This document shows positions 6,614 to 15,757 of a DNA stretch of 64,000 bases, piece after piece. The stretch covers positions 1 through 64,000 of the forward strand of contig JAEZTL010000003.1 in NCBI GenBank assembly GCA_023421395.1. Reading direction: 5' to 3'. Every line of letters starts with the position of its first letter. Within the stretch, counting starts at the first letter, position 1. Origin of the DNA: Bacillota bacterium (lineage in GTDB: Bacteria; Bacillota; Clostridia; Christensenellales; Aristaeellaceae). The position numbers and the translations under genes were made by a program. The notes beneath the pieces are model-generated. The model worked only from the letters and a program-made list of their open reading frames with translations. It was not told the origin of the DNA and did not search any database.

Positions 6614-7760
6614 GCTTCTCCGCGTGCTCGCGCTGTGCCTTTTGCCCGCCATGCTATCCGGCTGCTGGAGCTACCGAAGCCTCAGCGATTTATCCATCGT
6701 GATGGGCCTGGGCATCGACCACGACCCGGCCCGCGGGATCTATAAGATCAGCGCCGAGATCGTGGACCTGACCAAGTCCATCAAGCAGAACGGCCCGGGC
6801 GCGAAGCTGGTGCAGGCCGAGGGCAAGACCATCTTCGATTCCATCCGCGAGGCCAAGCGCAAGCTGCTCAACAAGCTCTATTTCGGCAACCTGCACATCA
6901 TGGTCATCGGCGAGGAGGCGGCGCGCACGGCGGGCATCGAAAACGCCGTGGACTGGGTCATGCGCGACGCCGAGGGCCGCGAAACGATCAGTCTTGTGAT
7001 CATGCAGGGCGGCACCGCCAACGACCTGATGAAGCTGAGCGGCCTGGACCAGACGATCCTCTCGCTGGAGATCGACGCCATTATCGCCGAGGACAGCGCG
7101 GCCACCGCCTCCACCGTCCAGGCCGACCTGTACCAGGTTTACGGCATGCTCAACAGCCCGGGCGTCGCGCTGACATTGCCGGCCTTCCATATCGCGGTGA
7201 ACGACGGCAAGGAAGTGGCCGAGTCCAACGGCCTCGCGGTGTTTCAAGGGGATAGGCTGCTGGACTACCTGTCGCCTCTTGAAACAAAGTACTTTTTGAT
7301 CGCCACCGGCAAAGCCAAGGGCGGCATTCTGGCCATCGCGCAAAACGGCACCGGAAATCCGGACACGTCGCTGGAGATTGCAAAAAGCCAGGTAAAAATC
7401 GGCTACGACGAGACGGACGGACGTTTCACCTTCCACATCGAAACCGAAACCGACGTCTACCTGGCCGAGACAACGGAAAACATCGACGTGCGGAACGAGG
7501 ATGAGATTCAGGCGCTCGAGAACGAGGCGGCAAGGCGCCTGGAGATGGAGATCACATCGCTGGTCAAAAAGGTGCAGCAGCAGATGGGCCAGGACATCTT
7601 CGGCTTCGGCGCGGTCGTGCACCGCCGGGATTTCAAAGCGTGGCACGAAATCGAAAACCGGTGGAACGAGATCTTCCGGACCATGCCGGTCACCGTATCC
7701 TGCAAGGTGAATATCAAAAATACCGCCTATATCTCGTCCAAGGAGGCCATCAGGCCATGA
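6600..7760 (+). CDS. gerAC: Spore germination receptor C subunit, lipoprotein (Ger(x)C family)
   Basis: A 386-residue protein with a lipoprotein signal peptide: KLLRVLALCLLPAMLSGCWS places the lipobox LSGC with the modified Cys at residue 22. The next residues (WSYRSLSDLSIVMGLGID) are the characteristic Ger(x)C start, W-x-x-x-x-L-x-D...G-x-x-x-D. The rest forms the three-domain extracytoplasmic part, ending in the conserved C-terminal domain (DIFGFGAVVHRRDFKAWHEIENRWNEIF). It anchors on the outer face of the inner spore membrane and supports GerAA/GerAB in sensing germinants. It overlaps gerAA upstream and the small ORF downstream (ATGA). Confidence 0.93.
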   Translation: MQKSKLLRVLALCLLPAMLSGCWSYRSLSDLSIVMGLGIDHDPARGIYKISAEIVDLTKSIKQNGPGAKLVQAEGKTIFDSIREAKRKLLNKLYFGNLHIMVIGEEAARTAGIENAVDWVMRDAEGRETISLVIMQGGTANDLMKLSGLDQTILSLEIDAIIAEDSAATASTVQADLYQVYGMLNSPGVALTLPAFHIAVNDGKEVAESNGLAVFQGDRLLDYLSPLETKYFLIATGKAKGGILAIAQNGTGNPDTSLEIAKSQVKIGYDETDGRFTFHIETETDVYLAETTENIDVRNEDEIQALENEAARRLEMEITSLVKKVQQQMGQDIFGFGAVVHRRDFKAWHEIENRWNEIFRTMPVTVSCKVNIKNTAYISSKEAIRP

Positions 7761-7972
7761 TCAAAGCCATCGTGGCCGGGCTCTACGCGGCTGTCTTCTT
7801 TATGGATTTTCTGCCCCACCGGGGAGAGAGCGCCCGGGGCGTGCAGGCGCTGTACCTGGTCATGCTGGCCGTCAGCTTCGCGGTTCTGATGCTCGACGCG
7901 TGGGGCGTCCGGGTGCCGTCCCCCGCACCGCCCATCCAAAACGCCGTCCGCGCGATCTTCGGCATTTCATGA
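7757..7972 (+). CDS. Small membrane protein within the germination operon (71 aa)
   Basis: The ATG at 7757 overlaps the gerAC stop (ATGA), showing translational coupling. The 71-residue product has two hydrophobic segments (MIKAIVAGLYAAVFFMDF and LYLVMLAVSFAVLMLD) separated by a short charged loop (HRGESARG), and a Pro-rich tail. Small accessory D subunits of some germinant receptors are also two-span membrane proteins of this size. The resemblance here is topology and position only, so a GerD-type accessory role is inferred, not shown. The gerAB gene follows 22 bases downstream. Confidence 0.7.
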   Translation: MIKAIVAGLYAAVFFMDFLPHRGESARGVQALYLVMLAVSFAVLMLDAWGVRVPSPAPPIQNAVRAIFGIS

Positions 7973-7994
7973 CCCCGGAAAAAGGAGGATCCCC

Positions 7995-9089
7995 TTGCTG
8001 GATAAACCGCTGACAAGGCTGCAGGCTGTGTCCGTCCTGGTGATGTTCTGCTTTGGCAGCTCGGTGGTCATGGGCGTCAGCACCGGCGTGGCGCAGGACG
8101 CCTGGATCTCGCTCTCCTTAGGCGCGCTGTATGCGTTGCCGGCGATCCTGATCTACGCCAGGATCATCGAACTGAACCCGGCGGCGGGAATCTTCGACGC
8201 AGCCCGAACGCGGCTGGGCAGCATAGCCGGGAAGGTCTTCGGCGCGCTGATGAGCTGGTACGCGCTGCACCTCTGCGCGCTGGTGCTGCGTAATTTTTCC
8301 GAGTTCATCCAGCTCTCCTCAATGCTGGAGACGCCGCAGCTGCCGATGGCGTCCATCATGCTGCTCACGGTGGTGATGCTGGTCAAGGGCGGCTGCAAGG
8401 CGCTGGGCAAGTGGTCGCTGGCCACGATCCCGATCGTGCTTTTTATCGTGCTGTCCACGGTGTTGCTCTCCATCAACATCATGCGCCCGGAGTTCCTGCA
8501 GCCCGTTTTTGAGCATTCGCTGGGCGACATCGCCGGCGACGCCTTTCAGATCTTCTCGTTTCCCTTCACCGAAACGGTGCTGTTTTTGGGCATCGCGGAC
8601 TTTATCCGCCCCGGCGACAGCCCGAAGAAGCTCTTTCTGGGCGGCATGGGCTTCGCCTATGTGGTGCTGATGCTCATCATCCTGCGAAACCTGCTGGTGC
8701 TGGGCCCCGCGGTGGTGTCGGTGGAGTACTTTCCCTCCTACATCGCCGCCCGCATCATCAGCCTGGGCGACTTCCTGTCCCGCATCGAGGGCTCCATTTC
8801 AATCAACTTCATGCTGGCCGGCATCACCAAAATCGCGCTGTGCCTGATCGTCGCCAGCCGGGGCATCGCGAGCCTCTTCGGCGTCAAGGATTGGCGGAGG
8901 CTGGTGCTCCCCGCGGGCCTGATGGCGCTTGCGCTGTCCACGATCCTCTACCGGAACACCATGGAGATGTTCGGCTTTATCAAGTACTACGCCTACTACG
9001 CCGTTCCTTTTGAAGTGCTGCTGCCACTGATTCTATGGGCCGCCTCGGAGATCGGCGCCCGGCGCGCCGGGCGGGCGGCGGAGCGCTGA
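7995..9089 (+). CDS. gerAB: Spore germination receptor B subunit (GerAB/ArcD/ProY permease family)
   Basis: A 364-residue integral membrane protein with ten predicted spans, fitting the GerAB branch of the APC-type transporters. This subunit is considered to bind the germinant. The TTG start at 7995 is preceded by AAAGGAGG at ideal spacing. Family features include the N-terminal MLDKPLTRLQAVSVLVMF followed by a Gly/Ser-rich first span, and the mid-protein FQIFSFPFTETVLFLG. It completes the GerA operon in the less common order A-C-(small ORF)-B, and there is no obvious terminator before the convergent DUF1275 gene, only 5 bases away. Confidence 0.92.
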   Translation: MLDKPLTRLQAVSVLVMFCFGSSVVMGVSTGVAQDAWISLSLGALYALPAILIYARIIELNPAAGIFDAARTRLGSIAGKVFGALMSWYALHLCALVLRNFSEFIQLSSMLETPQLPMASIMLLTVVMLVKGGCKALGKWSLATIPIVLFIVLSTVLLSINIMRPEFLQPVFEHSLGDIAGDAFQIFSFPFTETVLFLGIADFIRPGDSPKKLFLGGMGFAYVVLMLIILRNLLVLGPAVVSVEYFPSYIAARIISLGDFLSRIEGSISINFMLAGITKIALCLIVASRGIASLFGVKDWRRLVLPAGLMALALSTILYRNTMEMFGFIKYYAYYAVPFEVLLPLILWAASEIGARRAGRAAER

Positions 9090-9094
9090 ACGGC

Positions 9095-9745
9095 TCACAG
9101 GGACCGTTCTTCCTCCGCCAGCATGGCGAGAAACGCCGCCAGCAGCATCAGCGCGCAGGCCCAGATTGCCCGCTGTCCAAGGGGCGCTACCGCGTATTTT
9201 CCGGTGACCGCGCCCAGCGCGAAGGTCAAAATCACGCCGTAGTAAAAGCCGCTGCGCCCGAAGAGCGCCCAATCCCGGCCCTTGAGCCCCCGCGCGAGCA
9301 GTTCCGTGGCGGTGCGCAGGTTGCCGATGCACATGGTGGTGGCGATGGCGTTGCCCCGCACCTTCTGGAACGACTGAACCTGAATGCCGCAGGCCAGCGA
9401 AATCAGGCTATTGGCGGCCAGATTCATCCCCTGCCCCATGAACCCCACCGCCAGCATCACCATGATCTCCACGGCCAGGCAGGCCTGCCGCCAATGCAGG
9501 CGGCGCCGCCTGCGAAAGCCCAGGCGCATGGCCTGGGCGGCGAATACGCCAACGGCGAAGGACAGGATCGGGATCAGGTAGCGGGCGGAGGCGGAGAAGC
9601 TGCCCTCCAGCAGGTGGATGCCCATCAGGATGATGTTGCCCGTCTGTGCGTTGGCGAACACGCCACCCCGGAACACATAGGTGTAGGCGTCCATGAACCC
9701 GCCGGAAAAGGCCAGCAAAAGACCCACCGCCAGCGAATCCGACAT
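9095..9745 (-). CDS. DUF1275 (YoaK-like) membrane protein
   Basis: A protein of about 216 residues with six hydrophobic segments. It carries the family signature near the N-terminus, FSGGFMDAYTYVFRGGVFANAQTGN (split here as FSGGFMDAYTY and FANAQTGN), and a later VRGNAIATTMCIGNLR element. The family is widespread in bacteria, of unknown function, sometimes called YoaK. The ATG at 9745 follows AAGGGGGC. An in-frame GTG at 9790 with GGAAGGGGG upstream is a possible longer start adding 15 basic residues. It is convergent with gerAB. Confidence 0.85.
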   Translation of the reverse strand: MSDSLAVGLLLAFSGGFMDAYTYVFRGGVFANAQTGNIILMGIHLLEGSFSASARYLIPILSFAVGVFAAQAMRLGFRRRRRLHWRQACLAVEIMVMLAVGFMGQGMNLAANSLISLACGIQVQSFQKVRGNAIATTMCIGNLRTATELLARGLKGRDWALFGRSGFYYGVILTFALGAVTGKYAVAPLGQRAIWACALMLLAAFLAMLAEEERSL

Positions 9746-9886
9746 CTGCCCCCTTGGCCGGGGGCCTTTTCTTCCGCTCCGCACCGCCACGCCCCCTTCC
9801 CTGTCGCTCCATTATATCCTTGCCGCCGGAACCACGCAACGCGCGTTTACGGAAAGCGCACCGGGGCTTTTCCGGCGCGGGGCGCG

Positions 9887-10882
9887 CTATTTTTCAAAGC
9901 GGGACTTATCCGGCAGGATGGATTCGAAGGCGTCACAGAACAGCCGCTCGAGGGGGCCGGTGTCCTCCACGGCCCGGTTGTCGTTCAGGCAGATCATGTC
10001 GTAGGCCTGACCGCGGATGGCGCCTTCCGCCCGGGGCGTGTTTTCACCGATGGCGTAGTAATGGCGGCCGCCCGGGGAAGCGGGATGAAAGCTGCCCTCG
10101 GCCAGCTGCCAGTAGCGCATCAGCCATTCGTTGACGTCTCCCGGCGTGCGCAGCTTGCGCCTGCAGGTGGCGTCCAGCACCGCGCCCTCCGCGCGCCACA
10201 CCGCCTCGTACGTGGCCTTGAGAAAGGGCTGAGGGTAGTGGGAGCGCCAGAAGCCCACGATGTCCGGGTAGACGAGCCCCGCCAGCGTGTAGCGCAGCGC
10301 TCGGCCGTAGCGCAGGTTCAGGTACTTCGCCGGGTGGTAGCGGATCAGCCGCCGCTTTTTGAAGTGGGCGTTGATCAGCGTCATGTTGTTGGCGACGGTG
10401 GCGGCGAAGACGTCCCCCGGCCGCTTCATCGTAAAGGGGTAGAGCACCGCGAAGTCCGCGGGCAGTCCGCCCTTAAAGAAGCGTTCCGGCGGCAAGGGCC
10501 GGAGCAGGAACATGTCGTCGTTGAAGAACACGAATTGATCGGCCAGGCCCGGAATGCGGTGCAGGTTCAGAGCGATCGCGCGGGAGCTGAAGGTGGGCAG
10601 GTATTCCGGCGGGATGAAGTCCCGGTGGCGAACGATGTTCAGCTTCGGGCACGCCTCGTCCAGCCAGGGCGGCAAGTGGCCCCAGGTGACCAGGTGTACC
10701 CGGTTCACCCAAGGCGCGAACGCCTCGACGGACCGGAGCAGGTACTTCAGCGTACCCCAGTCCCGAAAGCGCACGTCCCGGCCGTCGCCTTCTTCGGGAA
10801 GGTTCAGACAGCGCGCCTTTTCCTCGCGCCAGGCGGGGTCCCCGCCGTCTACCCAGGTGATGACAAAATCGATTGGGTCCAT
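9887..10882 (-). CDS. Stealth family sugar-phosphate transferase
   Basis: A 331-residue protein with the conserved blocks of the Stealth family: CR1 (DFVITWVDGGDPAWREEK, residues 4-21), CR2 (from FRDWGTLKYLLRSVE through FVFFNDDMFLLRPL, about 46-150), CR3 (MTLINAH...RYHPAKYLNLRYG) and CR4 near the C-terminus (MICLNDNRAVED). Stealth proteins transfer hexose- or hexosamine-1-phosphate to build phosphodiester-linked capsular or cell-wall polymers. The acidic NDD motif is the likely nucleotide-sugar/metal site. The ATG at 10882 begins the CR1 block directly; the frame stays open upstream but is not conserved-looking. No other capsule genes are adjacent. Confidence 0.9.
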   Translation of the reverse strand: MDPIDFVITWVDGGDPAWREEKARCLNLPEEGDGRDVRFRDWGTLKYLLRSVEAFAPWVNRVHLVTWGHLPPWLDEACPKLNIVRHRDFIPPEYLPTFSSRAIALNLHRIPGLADQFVFFNDDMFLLRPLPPERFFKGGLPADFAVLYPFTMKRPGDVFAATVANNMTLINAHFKKRRLIRYHPAKYLNLRYGRALRYTLAGLVYPDIVGFWRSHYPQPFLKATYEAVWRAEGAVLDATCRRKLRTPGDVNEWLMRYWQLAEGSFHPASPGGRHYYAIGENTPRAEGAIRGQAYDMICLNDNRAVEDTGPLERLFCDAFESILPDKSRFEK

Positions 10883-11018
10883 GAAGCGCCTTCTTCTTGC
10901 GATGGCTCCCGCCGCGCCGCCGCGCCGGTGCGACCTCCATGATATCCCGTTTTTCGCGCAAAGATATGAAGCAATTGTGTACAAATTTAGAACGATTCAA
11001 GACTTTTGCGCCGAAGGG

Positions 11019-11052
11019 CGCGCCCGGAAACCCGCGGGGATTTCCGGGCGCG
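11019..11052. terminator. 12-bp perfect hairpin downstream of the GGDEF/HD-GYP gene
   Basis: CGCGCCCGGAAA (11019-11030) pairs with 11041-11052 around a 10-base loop. It lies 35 bases beyond the 3' end of the minus-strand cyclic-di-GMP gene. No T-run follows on that strand, so termination would be weak or assisted. Confidence 0.45.
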
Positions 11053-11086
11053 TGAAGGTCCTCACACGGTGCTTTTGCGGCGCCCG

Positions 11087-12844
11087 TCAGGCACCTGGGG
11101 CGGAGGGGTCCATCAAGTCCAGAAACACCTCCGCGACGGCGGGGTCGAACTGGGCGCCGGCGTTTTTTCGAATTTCCTCAAGCGCCGCCGGGAGCGGCAT
11201 CGCGGGGCGGTAGGCGCGGTTCTGGGTCATGGCGTCGAAGGCGTCCACCACCGAGAGCACCCGCGCCAGGAGCGGGATGGCCGCGCCCACGAGGCCCCGC
11301 GGGTAGCCTTCGCCGTCCCATCGCTCGTGGTGAGACAGGATGTAGTCCGCGATGTGCATCAGATCAGGCGATGCCATCGCGATCCGGTAGCCCACCTCCG
11401 GGTGCTTTTTGATCTCCTGCCAGTCCGCGTCGGTCAGCGGCGTGGACTTGGTGAGGATGTTCTTATCGACGGAAATCTTGCCGATGTCGTGCAGCGTGGA
11501 CAGAAGCTCCAGCGCCACCAGGCTCTCGTCGGGCAGCTTCAGCGCGCGGCCCAGCTGGCGGGAGAGTGCGGCCAGCCGCTCGGCGTGGGCCTCGGTCTCG
11601 TCGCTCTTCTCCAGCATGGTCTTTTTGATGGAGGACAGGACCGAGCTGTGCAGGCTGCGGTTTTCAAAGATCTTGCGGCGGTACATGGCGTCCTCGGCGG
11701 CCTTGCGCACCCGCTCGATGGGCTCTCCCGGCTCGCGTTTGGTGGCCCAGCCCAGCGAAAGGCTGGCAAAGCGCAGCTCGTTCAGCCCGGCGGCGCGCTC
11801 CTGGCAGGCGGCACGGACCGCCTCCGCGAAGGCCTGGGCATCCGCCTCATCCGAGCCGGGCATGAGCACGGTGAATTCGTCGCCGCCGGTGCGCGCCACC
11901 ACGTCGCCGTCGCGGCGGCAGGCGCGCAGGATGTCCGCGGCGGCGGCGATCATCTGGTCGCCCCGCTCGTGGCCCATCGAGTCGTTGATCAGCTTCAGGC
12001 CGTTGATGTCCCCCATGATGACCGTCAGCGGCAGCCGATCCGGCTGGTCCAGGGCTTTGATCGCCTCGGCCAGGTAGGCGCGGTTGTTGAGGCCCGTGGA
12101 GATGTCGTGGGTGCTGAGGTAGAGGATGCGCTCCTCCTCCAGGCGGCGCTCGGTCACATCGCGGCTGACGCCGATCAGCCCGGTGACGCGGCCTTCGGCG
12201 TCCCGGTAGGGCGTCTTGAGGGTCTCCAGATAGCGCACGTTCTCGCCGTCCCGCCGGACGACCTCTTCGTAGCGCATCATCACCCCCATGCGCAGGCACT
12301 CCTCGTCGCCCTGCCGGAACAGATCCGCCTCGTCGCCTTGGAGGAATTCGTCGTCCCGCTTTGCGACGATCGCCCGCTCGGGCAGACCCAGAAAATCGCG
12401 GAAGGCCTTGTTTGAGCCCATGTACCGGCGCTCCCCGTCTTTATAGAAGATCAGGTCGGGGATCGAGTTCATCAGCCCCTCCAGCAGCGCCTGCCGGTTG
12501 CGGTAGGCCTCGGAGAGCCCTTTGTACATCTCGCTGGATTCCTCCAGCTCCCGGTTCATCCGGAGGATCGTCTCCCGGGATTCGAGGACTGACTTGATCG
12601 TGGCGTGCACCAGAAAGAAGATCAGCGCCGCGGAGGCCGCCACGAAAAAAAGCCCTTTGACCACGCTGAGCTGGAAGACGCCCTGGCCGTCCGACGAGGA
12701 GCCCCAGGCGAAGGTATCGGAGAGCACGATCCACGCGCTGCCCGCCAGCAGGTACAAAAGCGCGACCCGGGCGGAGCCGCCCCGGACATTGGTCAGCCAC
12801 CGCGCCGCCCGCCCGGCCTTTTCAGAATCATTGCGCCTGGTCAT
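11087..12844 (-). CDS. PAS-GGDEF-HD-GYP cyclic-di-GMP turnover protein
   Basis: A 585-residue protein. Two membrane segments (about 26-43 and 62-82) are followed by a coiled linker, a PAS domain (about 122-235, SIPDLIFYKDGERRYMGSN), a GGDEF domain and an HD-GYP domain. The cyclase motif is intact (GGDEF 320-324) with an RxxD inhibitory site (R311, D314). The phosphodiesterase part is also intact: HD at 452-453 and HHERWDGEGYP at 505-515. It could therefore make and degrade cyclic-di-GMP, with the balance set by the PAS input. It lies 111 bases downstream of a second protein of similar architecture on the same strand. Confidence 0.92.
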   Translation of the reverse strand: MTRRNDSEKAGRAARWLTNVRGGSARVALLYLLAGSAWIVLSDTFAWGSSSDGQGVFQLSVVKGLFFVAASAALIFFLVHATIKSVLESRETILRMNRELEESSEMYKGLSEAYRNRQALLEGLMNSIPDLIFYKDGERRYMGSNKAFRDFLGLPERAIVAKRDDEFLQGDEADLFRQGDEECLRMGVMMRYEEVVRRDGENVRYLETLKTPYRDAEGRVTGLIGVSRDVTERRLEEERILYLSTHDISTGLNNRAYLAEAIKALDQPDRLPLTVIMGDINGLKLINDSMGHERGDQMIAAAADILRACRRDGDVVARTGGDEFTVLMPGSDEADAQAFAEAVRAACQERAAGLNELRFASLSLGWATKREPGEPIERVRKAAEDAMYRRKIFENRSLHSSVLSSIKKTMLEKSDETEAHAERLAALSRQLGRALKLPDESLVALELLSTLHDIGKISVDKNILTKSTPLTDADWQEIKKHPEVGYRIAMASPDLMHIADYILSHHERWDGEGYPRGLVGAAIPLLARVLSVVDAFDAMTQNRAYRPAMPLPAALEEIRKNAGAQFDPAVAEVFLDLMDPSAPGA

Positions 12845-12923
12845 GCCGCCGCCTCCGTTTCCCGTTCAACCTTTGCGCGCCCGGACAGATACGCGCCGCC
12901 GCGGGCGTATTCTTCCCTGCAAA

Positions 12924-12952
12924 ATGCCTCCGGCGCAGCGCGCCGGAGGCAT
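12924..12952. terminator. Hairpin terminator between the two cyclic-di-GMP genes
   Basis: ATGCCTCCGGCGC (12924-12936) pairs with 12940-12952 across a 3-base loop, just past the stop of the upstream minus-strand gene and followed on that strand by a short T-run. It suggests that the 11087 gene is transcribed largely from its own promoter. Confidence 0.65.
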
Positions 12953-12955
12953 GGT

Positions 12956-15478
12956 CTATCCTCGGATCATTCGGATGAAGCGCTCGGCCAGCGCGGGATC
13001 GAACTGGCTGCCCGCGCCGCGCCGGATTTCCTCCAGCGCTTCATCGCTGGACATGGCGCGGCGGTATACCCTGTCTTCGGTCATCGCGTCGAAGGCGTCC
13101 ACGATGGCGAGCAGCCTTGACAAAAGCGGGATATGGTCGCCCGCGACGCCACGCGGATACCCTCGGCCGTCCCACCGCTCATGGTGGGACAGGATGTAGT
13201 CCGCCACGTGGGACAGCTCCGACGCCGAGGCGGCGATCCGGTAGCCGATCTCGGAGTGCTTTTTCATCTGTTCCCACTCTTCTTCATTGAGCTTGCCGGG
13301 CTTGTTGAGAATGCGGTCGTCCACGCCCACCTTGCCGATGTCGTGCAGCATCGCGTACAGCGCCAGCTCGTCCATTTCCTTCTGCTCCAGCCCCAGCGAC
13401 TCGCCCATCGATCGGGAGAGGCTCACCAGCCGCTCGCCGTGGGCCTCGGTTTCGCGGCTGCGGGCCAGCATGGTGGCCATCACCGAAGAGAGGATGGAGT
13501 TGTGGGGGCTGCGGCTCTCCAGCAGCTTATGATAGTGCATGTTCTCCTGAGCGGACTTGACCGTCTGCGTGAAGCTGATGTCCATGCTCATCCGCGTGCC
13601 CACGCCCACCGAAAGGCTTAATTCGTAGGCCGGGTGCTGCGGATCCTGATTGAACGCACGCACGGCCTCCTTGATGCGCCGGTTGATGATTTCGGCCTCC
13701 GATCCAGAGGCCCCGGGCATGATCAGCGTGAATTCGTCGCCACCGGAGCGGATCAGGATATCGCCGGGGCGGGCGCAGCGCCTCAGCAGCCGCGCGGTCT
13801 CGATGATGAGCCGGTCGCCCTCCGAAAGGCCGAACACGTCGTTGACCAGGTGCAGCCCGTCGATGTCGCACACCGCCACCGACAGCGGGAGGTACTGCGG
13901 ATCGTCCATCCCCCCGCGGATGCGCTCGTAGAAGCGCCGGTTGTGGAGGCCGGTCATCGGGTCATGCTCGCTGACGTACAGAAGGCGCGCCTCGTTTTCC
14001 TTCTGGATGGAGATGTCGATGACGATGCCCTCCAGCGCCTGCACGGAGCCGTCCTCCCCGTAGATGCCCTGGCCCATTTCCAGCACCCATTTGCGTTCGC
14101 CGCTCCGGGTTACGATCTCATATTCATAGCGGAAATTCTCCCGCAGCGGCAGGATGCGCTTCCACTCGTTCCAAATAAGATTCTGATATTCGGGGGCGAT
14201 CAGGTCGTTGAAGCTGAGCTCCCGGTTGCCGAGCAGCGCCTCCGGCTGGTAGCCCGTCAGCGCCAGGCAGCCCTCGGACACGAACTCCATCGTCCATTCC
14301 CGGTCGGCCCGGCAGCGGTAGGCCAGCCCCGGCAGATGGGACAGGAGCACGGCCTTTGATCGCTCGCTCTCGCCCAGCGCGTCCTCCGCCTGCTTGCGGG
14401 CGGTGATGTCTTCGATCAGCGCCACGGTGTACCTTCCGGTCTCCCCCGCGTCCATCCGCACAACCTTGGCGTTGACCCACACGCTGACGCCGTCCGGGCG
14501 CAGGTACCGCTTGACGAAGGCAAAGCGATCGATCTCGCCGCGGTTCAGCCGCTCGTGGAACTGCCGCGTGGAGGCGCGATCCTCCGGGTGGGTGATGTCC
14601 GACCAACCGAGGGTCTCGAGCTCCGCTTCCGTCCGGGCGACGATCGTCTGGAACATTTGGTTGATCCGGCTGCCGGCGAACGTGTCGCCCGGGCCCACGG
14701 CGCCGGGCGCGCTGATGACAATGCCCATGGGCGCCTGATCAATCACGGTGCGGAAGAACTCCTCGCCAAAGGCCAGCCTGCGGCTCAGCCGCGCCAGCCG
14801 GAGCCGCTCCAGCAGCACCCAGGACAGCGCGATCATCAGAAGCACCGCGCCGACGACGATGATGGCGTCCGGCGTCATCCGCCTCATGATGTTCGCGCGC
14901 CACACGTCCGCCGGGTAATCAATGCCCAGCACCGCCAGGGTCTTGCCGCCCTCGCCCGCCACCGGCGCCAGCGCGCTGACCCAGGTGCCCCAGTGGTCGG
15001 TTTCAAAGTCGCTCACAACGGTCTTGCGCGAAGTGAAAACCCGCCGGATGCTGTCCGGTACCCCAACGTATTTGTCACCGTAGGGGGAATAGGCATCGGA
15101 ATTCTCCGGCTCAGAATCCATGAACAGGTAATATTCTCCATCCTGTTCGTAGATAAGGTACATGAACCGAATCTGCGTATTTTCCGTGCGGAACAGCATC
15201 ATTGTGCGCCTGAGCGCCTGGTATCCCGGCGCGTCCGGGTTGACGGGGCTCTGCCACAGCTGTCCCTTGATCTGCAAATCCATCAGAAGTTCCGCCGACT
15301 CCACGAGGTTGGCGGCCTCGTCCTTGGCGAAACCTTCATAACGGATATAAGAAAAGTGGAGGTAAACCGCACCGAGCAGCGCGACAAGCAGCGCCACAGG
15401 CACCAGGAAGCGCAAGCGGCGCACAATCAGCCCCTGTTTCCCCGCGTTTTTTGTTGCCGCATCGGACGCCTGACTCAT
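12956..15478 (-). CDS. Extracytoplasmic-sensor, two-PAS, GGDEF, HD-GYP protein
   Basis: About 840 residues. An N-terminal span (about 22-42) and a second span (about 205-225) enclose a roughly 160-residue extracytoplasmic sensor with Cache-like features (YEQDGEYYLFMDSEP; DFETDHWGTWVSALAPV). Two PAS/PAC units follow (about 240-370 and 385-500), then a GGDEF domain with an intact RSGGDEF motif and RxxD site, and HD-GYP with LHDIGKVGVD and HHERWDGRGYP. It probably senses an external ligand and adjusts cyclic-di-GMP. The ATG at 15478 has GAGGG at 6 bases upstream; the ATG at 15484 abuts that site and is less likely. A consensus promoter lies at 15615-15643. Confidence 0.92.
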   Translation of the reverse strand: MSQASDAATKNAGKQGLIVRRLRFLVPVALLVALLGAVYLHFSYIRYEGFAKDEAANLVESAELLMDLQIKGQLWQSPVNPDAPGYQALRRTMMLFRTENTQIRFMYLIYEQDGEYYLFMDSEPENSDAYSPYGDKYVGVPDSIRRVFTSRKTVVSDFETDHWGTWVSALAPVAGEGGKTLAVLGIDYPADVWRANIMRRMTPDAIIVVGAVLLMIALSWVLLERLRLARLSRRLAFGEEFFRTVIDQAPMGIVISAPGAVGPGDTFAGSRINQMFQTIVARTEAELETLGWSDITHPEDRASTRQFHERLNRGEIDRFAFVKRYLRPDGVSVWVNAKVVRMDAGETGRYTVALIEDITARKQAEDALGESERSKAVLLSHLPGLAYRCRADREWTMEFVSEGCLALTGYQPEALLGNRELSFNDLIAPEYQNLIWNEWKRILPLRENFRYEYEIVTRSGERKWVLEMGQGIYGEDGSVQALEGIVIDISIQKENEARLLYVSEHDPMTGLHNRRFYERIRGGMDDPQYLPLSVAVCDIDGLHLVNDVFGLSEGDRLIIETARLLRRCARPGDILIRSGGDEFTLIMPGASGSEAEIINRRIKEAVRAFNQDPQHPAYELSLSVGVGTRMSMDISFTQTVKSAQENMHYHKLLESRSPHNSILSSVMATMLARSRETEAHGERLVSLSRSMGESLGLEQKEMDELALYAMLHDIGKVGVDDRILNKPGKLNEEEWEQMKKHSEIGYRIAASASELSHVADYILSHHERWDGRGYPRGVAGDHIPLLSRLLAIVDAFDAMTEDRVYRRAMSSDEALEEIRRGAGSQFDPALAERFIRMIRG

Positions 15479-15614
15479 TCGCATCCCTCATCCGCCGTTC
15501 CGGCCGCTCAAGGCGCTCCAAGGTGCGCGGCCGTACGCTTCCGGCACAAACTGCTTTACACCGGGAGCTGTTTGCGAAGCTTCTCGTGTAACACATGAAA
15601 GTTCACTATTTTCC

Positions 15615-15643
15615 ATAATAGTGGAACGAAGTGCGCCTGTCAA
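15615..15643 (-). promoter_or_regulatory. Sigma-A promoter for the sensor GGDEF/HD-GYP gene
   Basis: On the minus strand, TTGACA (15643-15638) and TATTAT (15620-15615) have a 17-base spacer. The transcript would carry a leader of about 130 nt before the start at 15478. No known riboswitch pattern was recognised in the leader. The divergent marR promoter lies 62 bases away. Confidence 0.8.
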
Positions 15644-15704
15644 CCCCGAACCTGCGCGCCTTGGCGCTTCCAACGCAAAAAAATAAAAAAATCGGCGAAG
15701 CCCC

Positions 15705-15733
15705 TTGACAAACAATACAGGCACCTGTATAAT
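15705..15733 (+). promoter_or_regulatory. Consensus promoter of the MarR gene with two operators
   Basis: TTGACA (15705-15710) and TATAAT (15728-15733) are both perfect and 17 bases apart. An inverted repeat ATACAGG-CA-CCTGTAT (15715-15730) fills the spacer and overlaps the -10 box. A second copy differing only at the outer left bases lies at 15738-15753, 23 bp away (about two helical turns). This is the layout expected for autorepression by the MarR protein encoded just downstream. Confidence 0.85.
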
Positions 15734-15757
15734 AAAAGCACAGGCACCTGTATTAAT

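Noticed and set aside
15479..15620. Cyclic-di-GMP riboswitch in the leader of the sensor GGDEF gene
   Set aside because: The leader lacks the GEMM core (CACGCACAGGGCAAACC-like and GNRA receptor segments).
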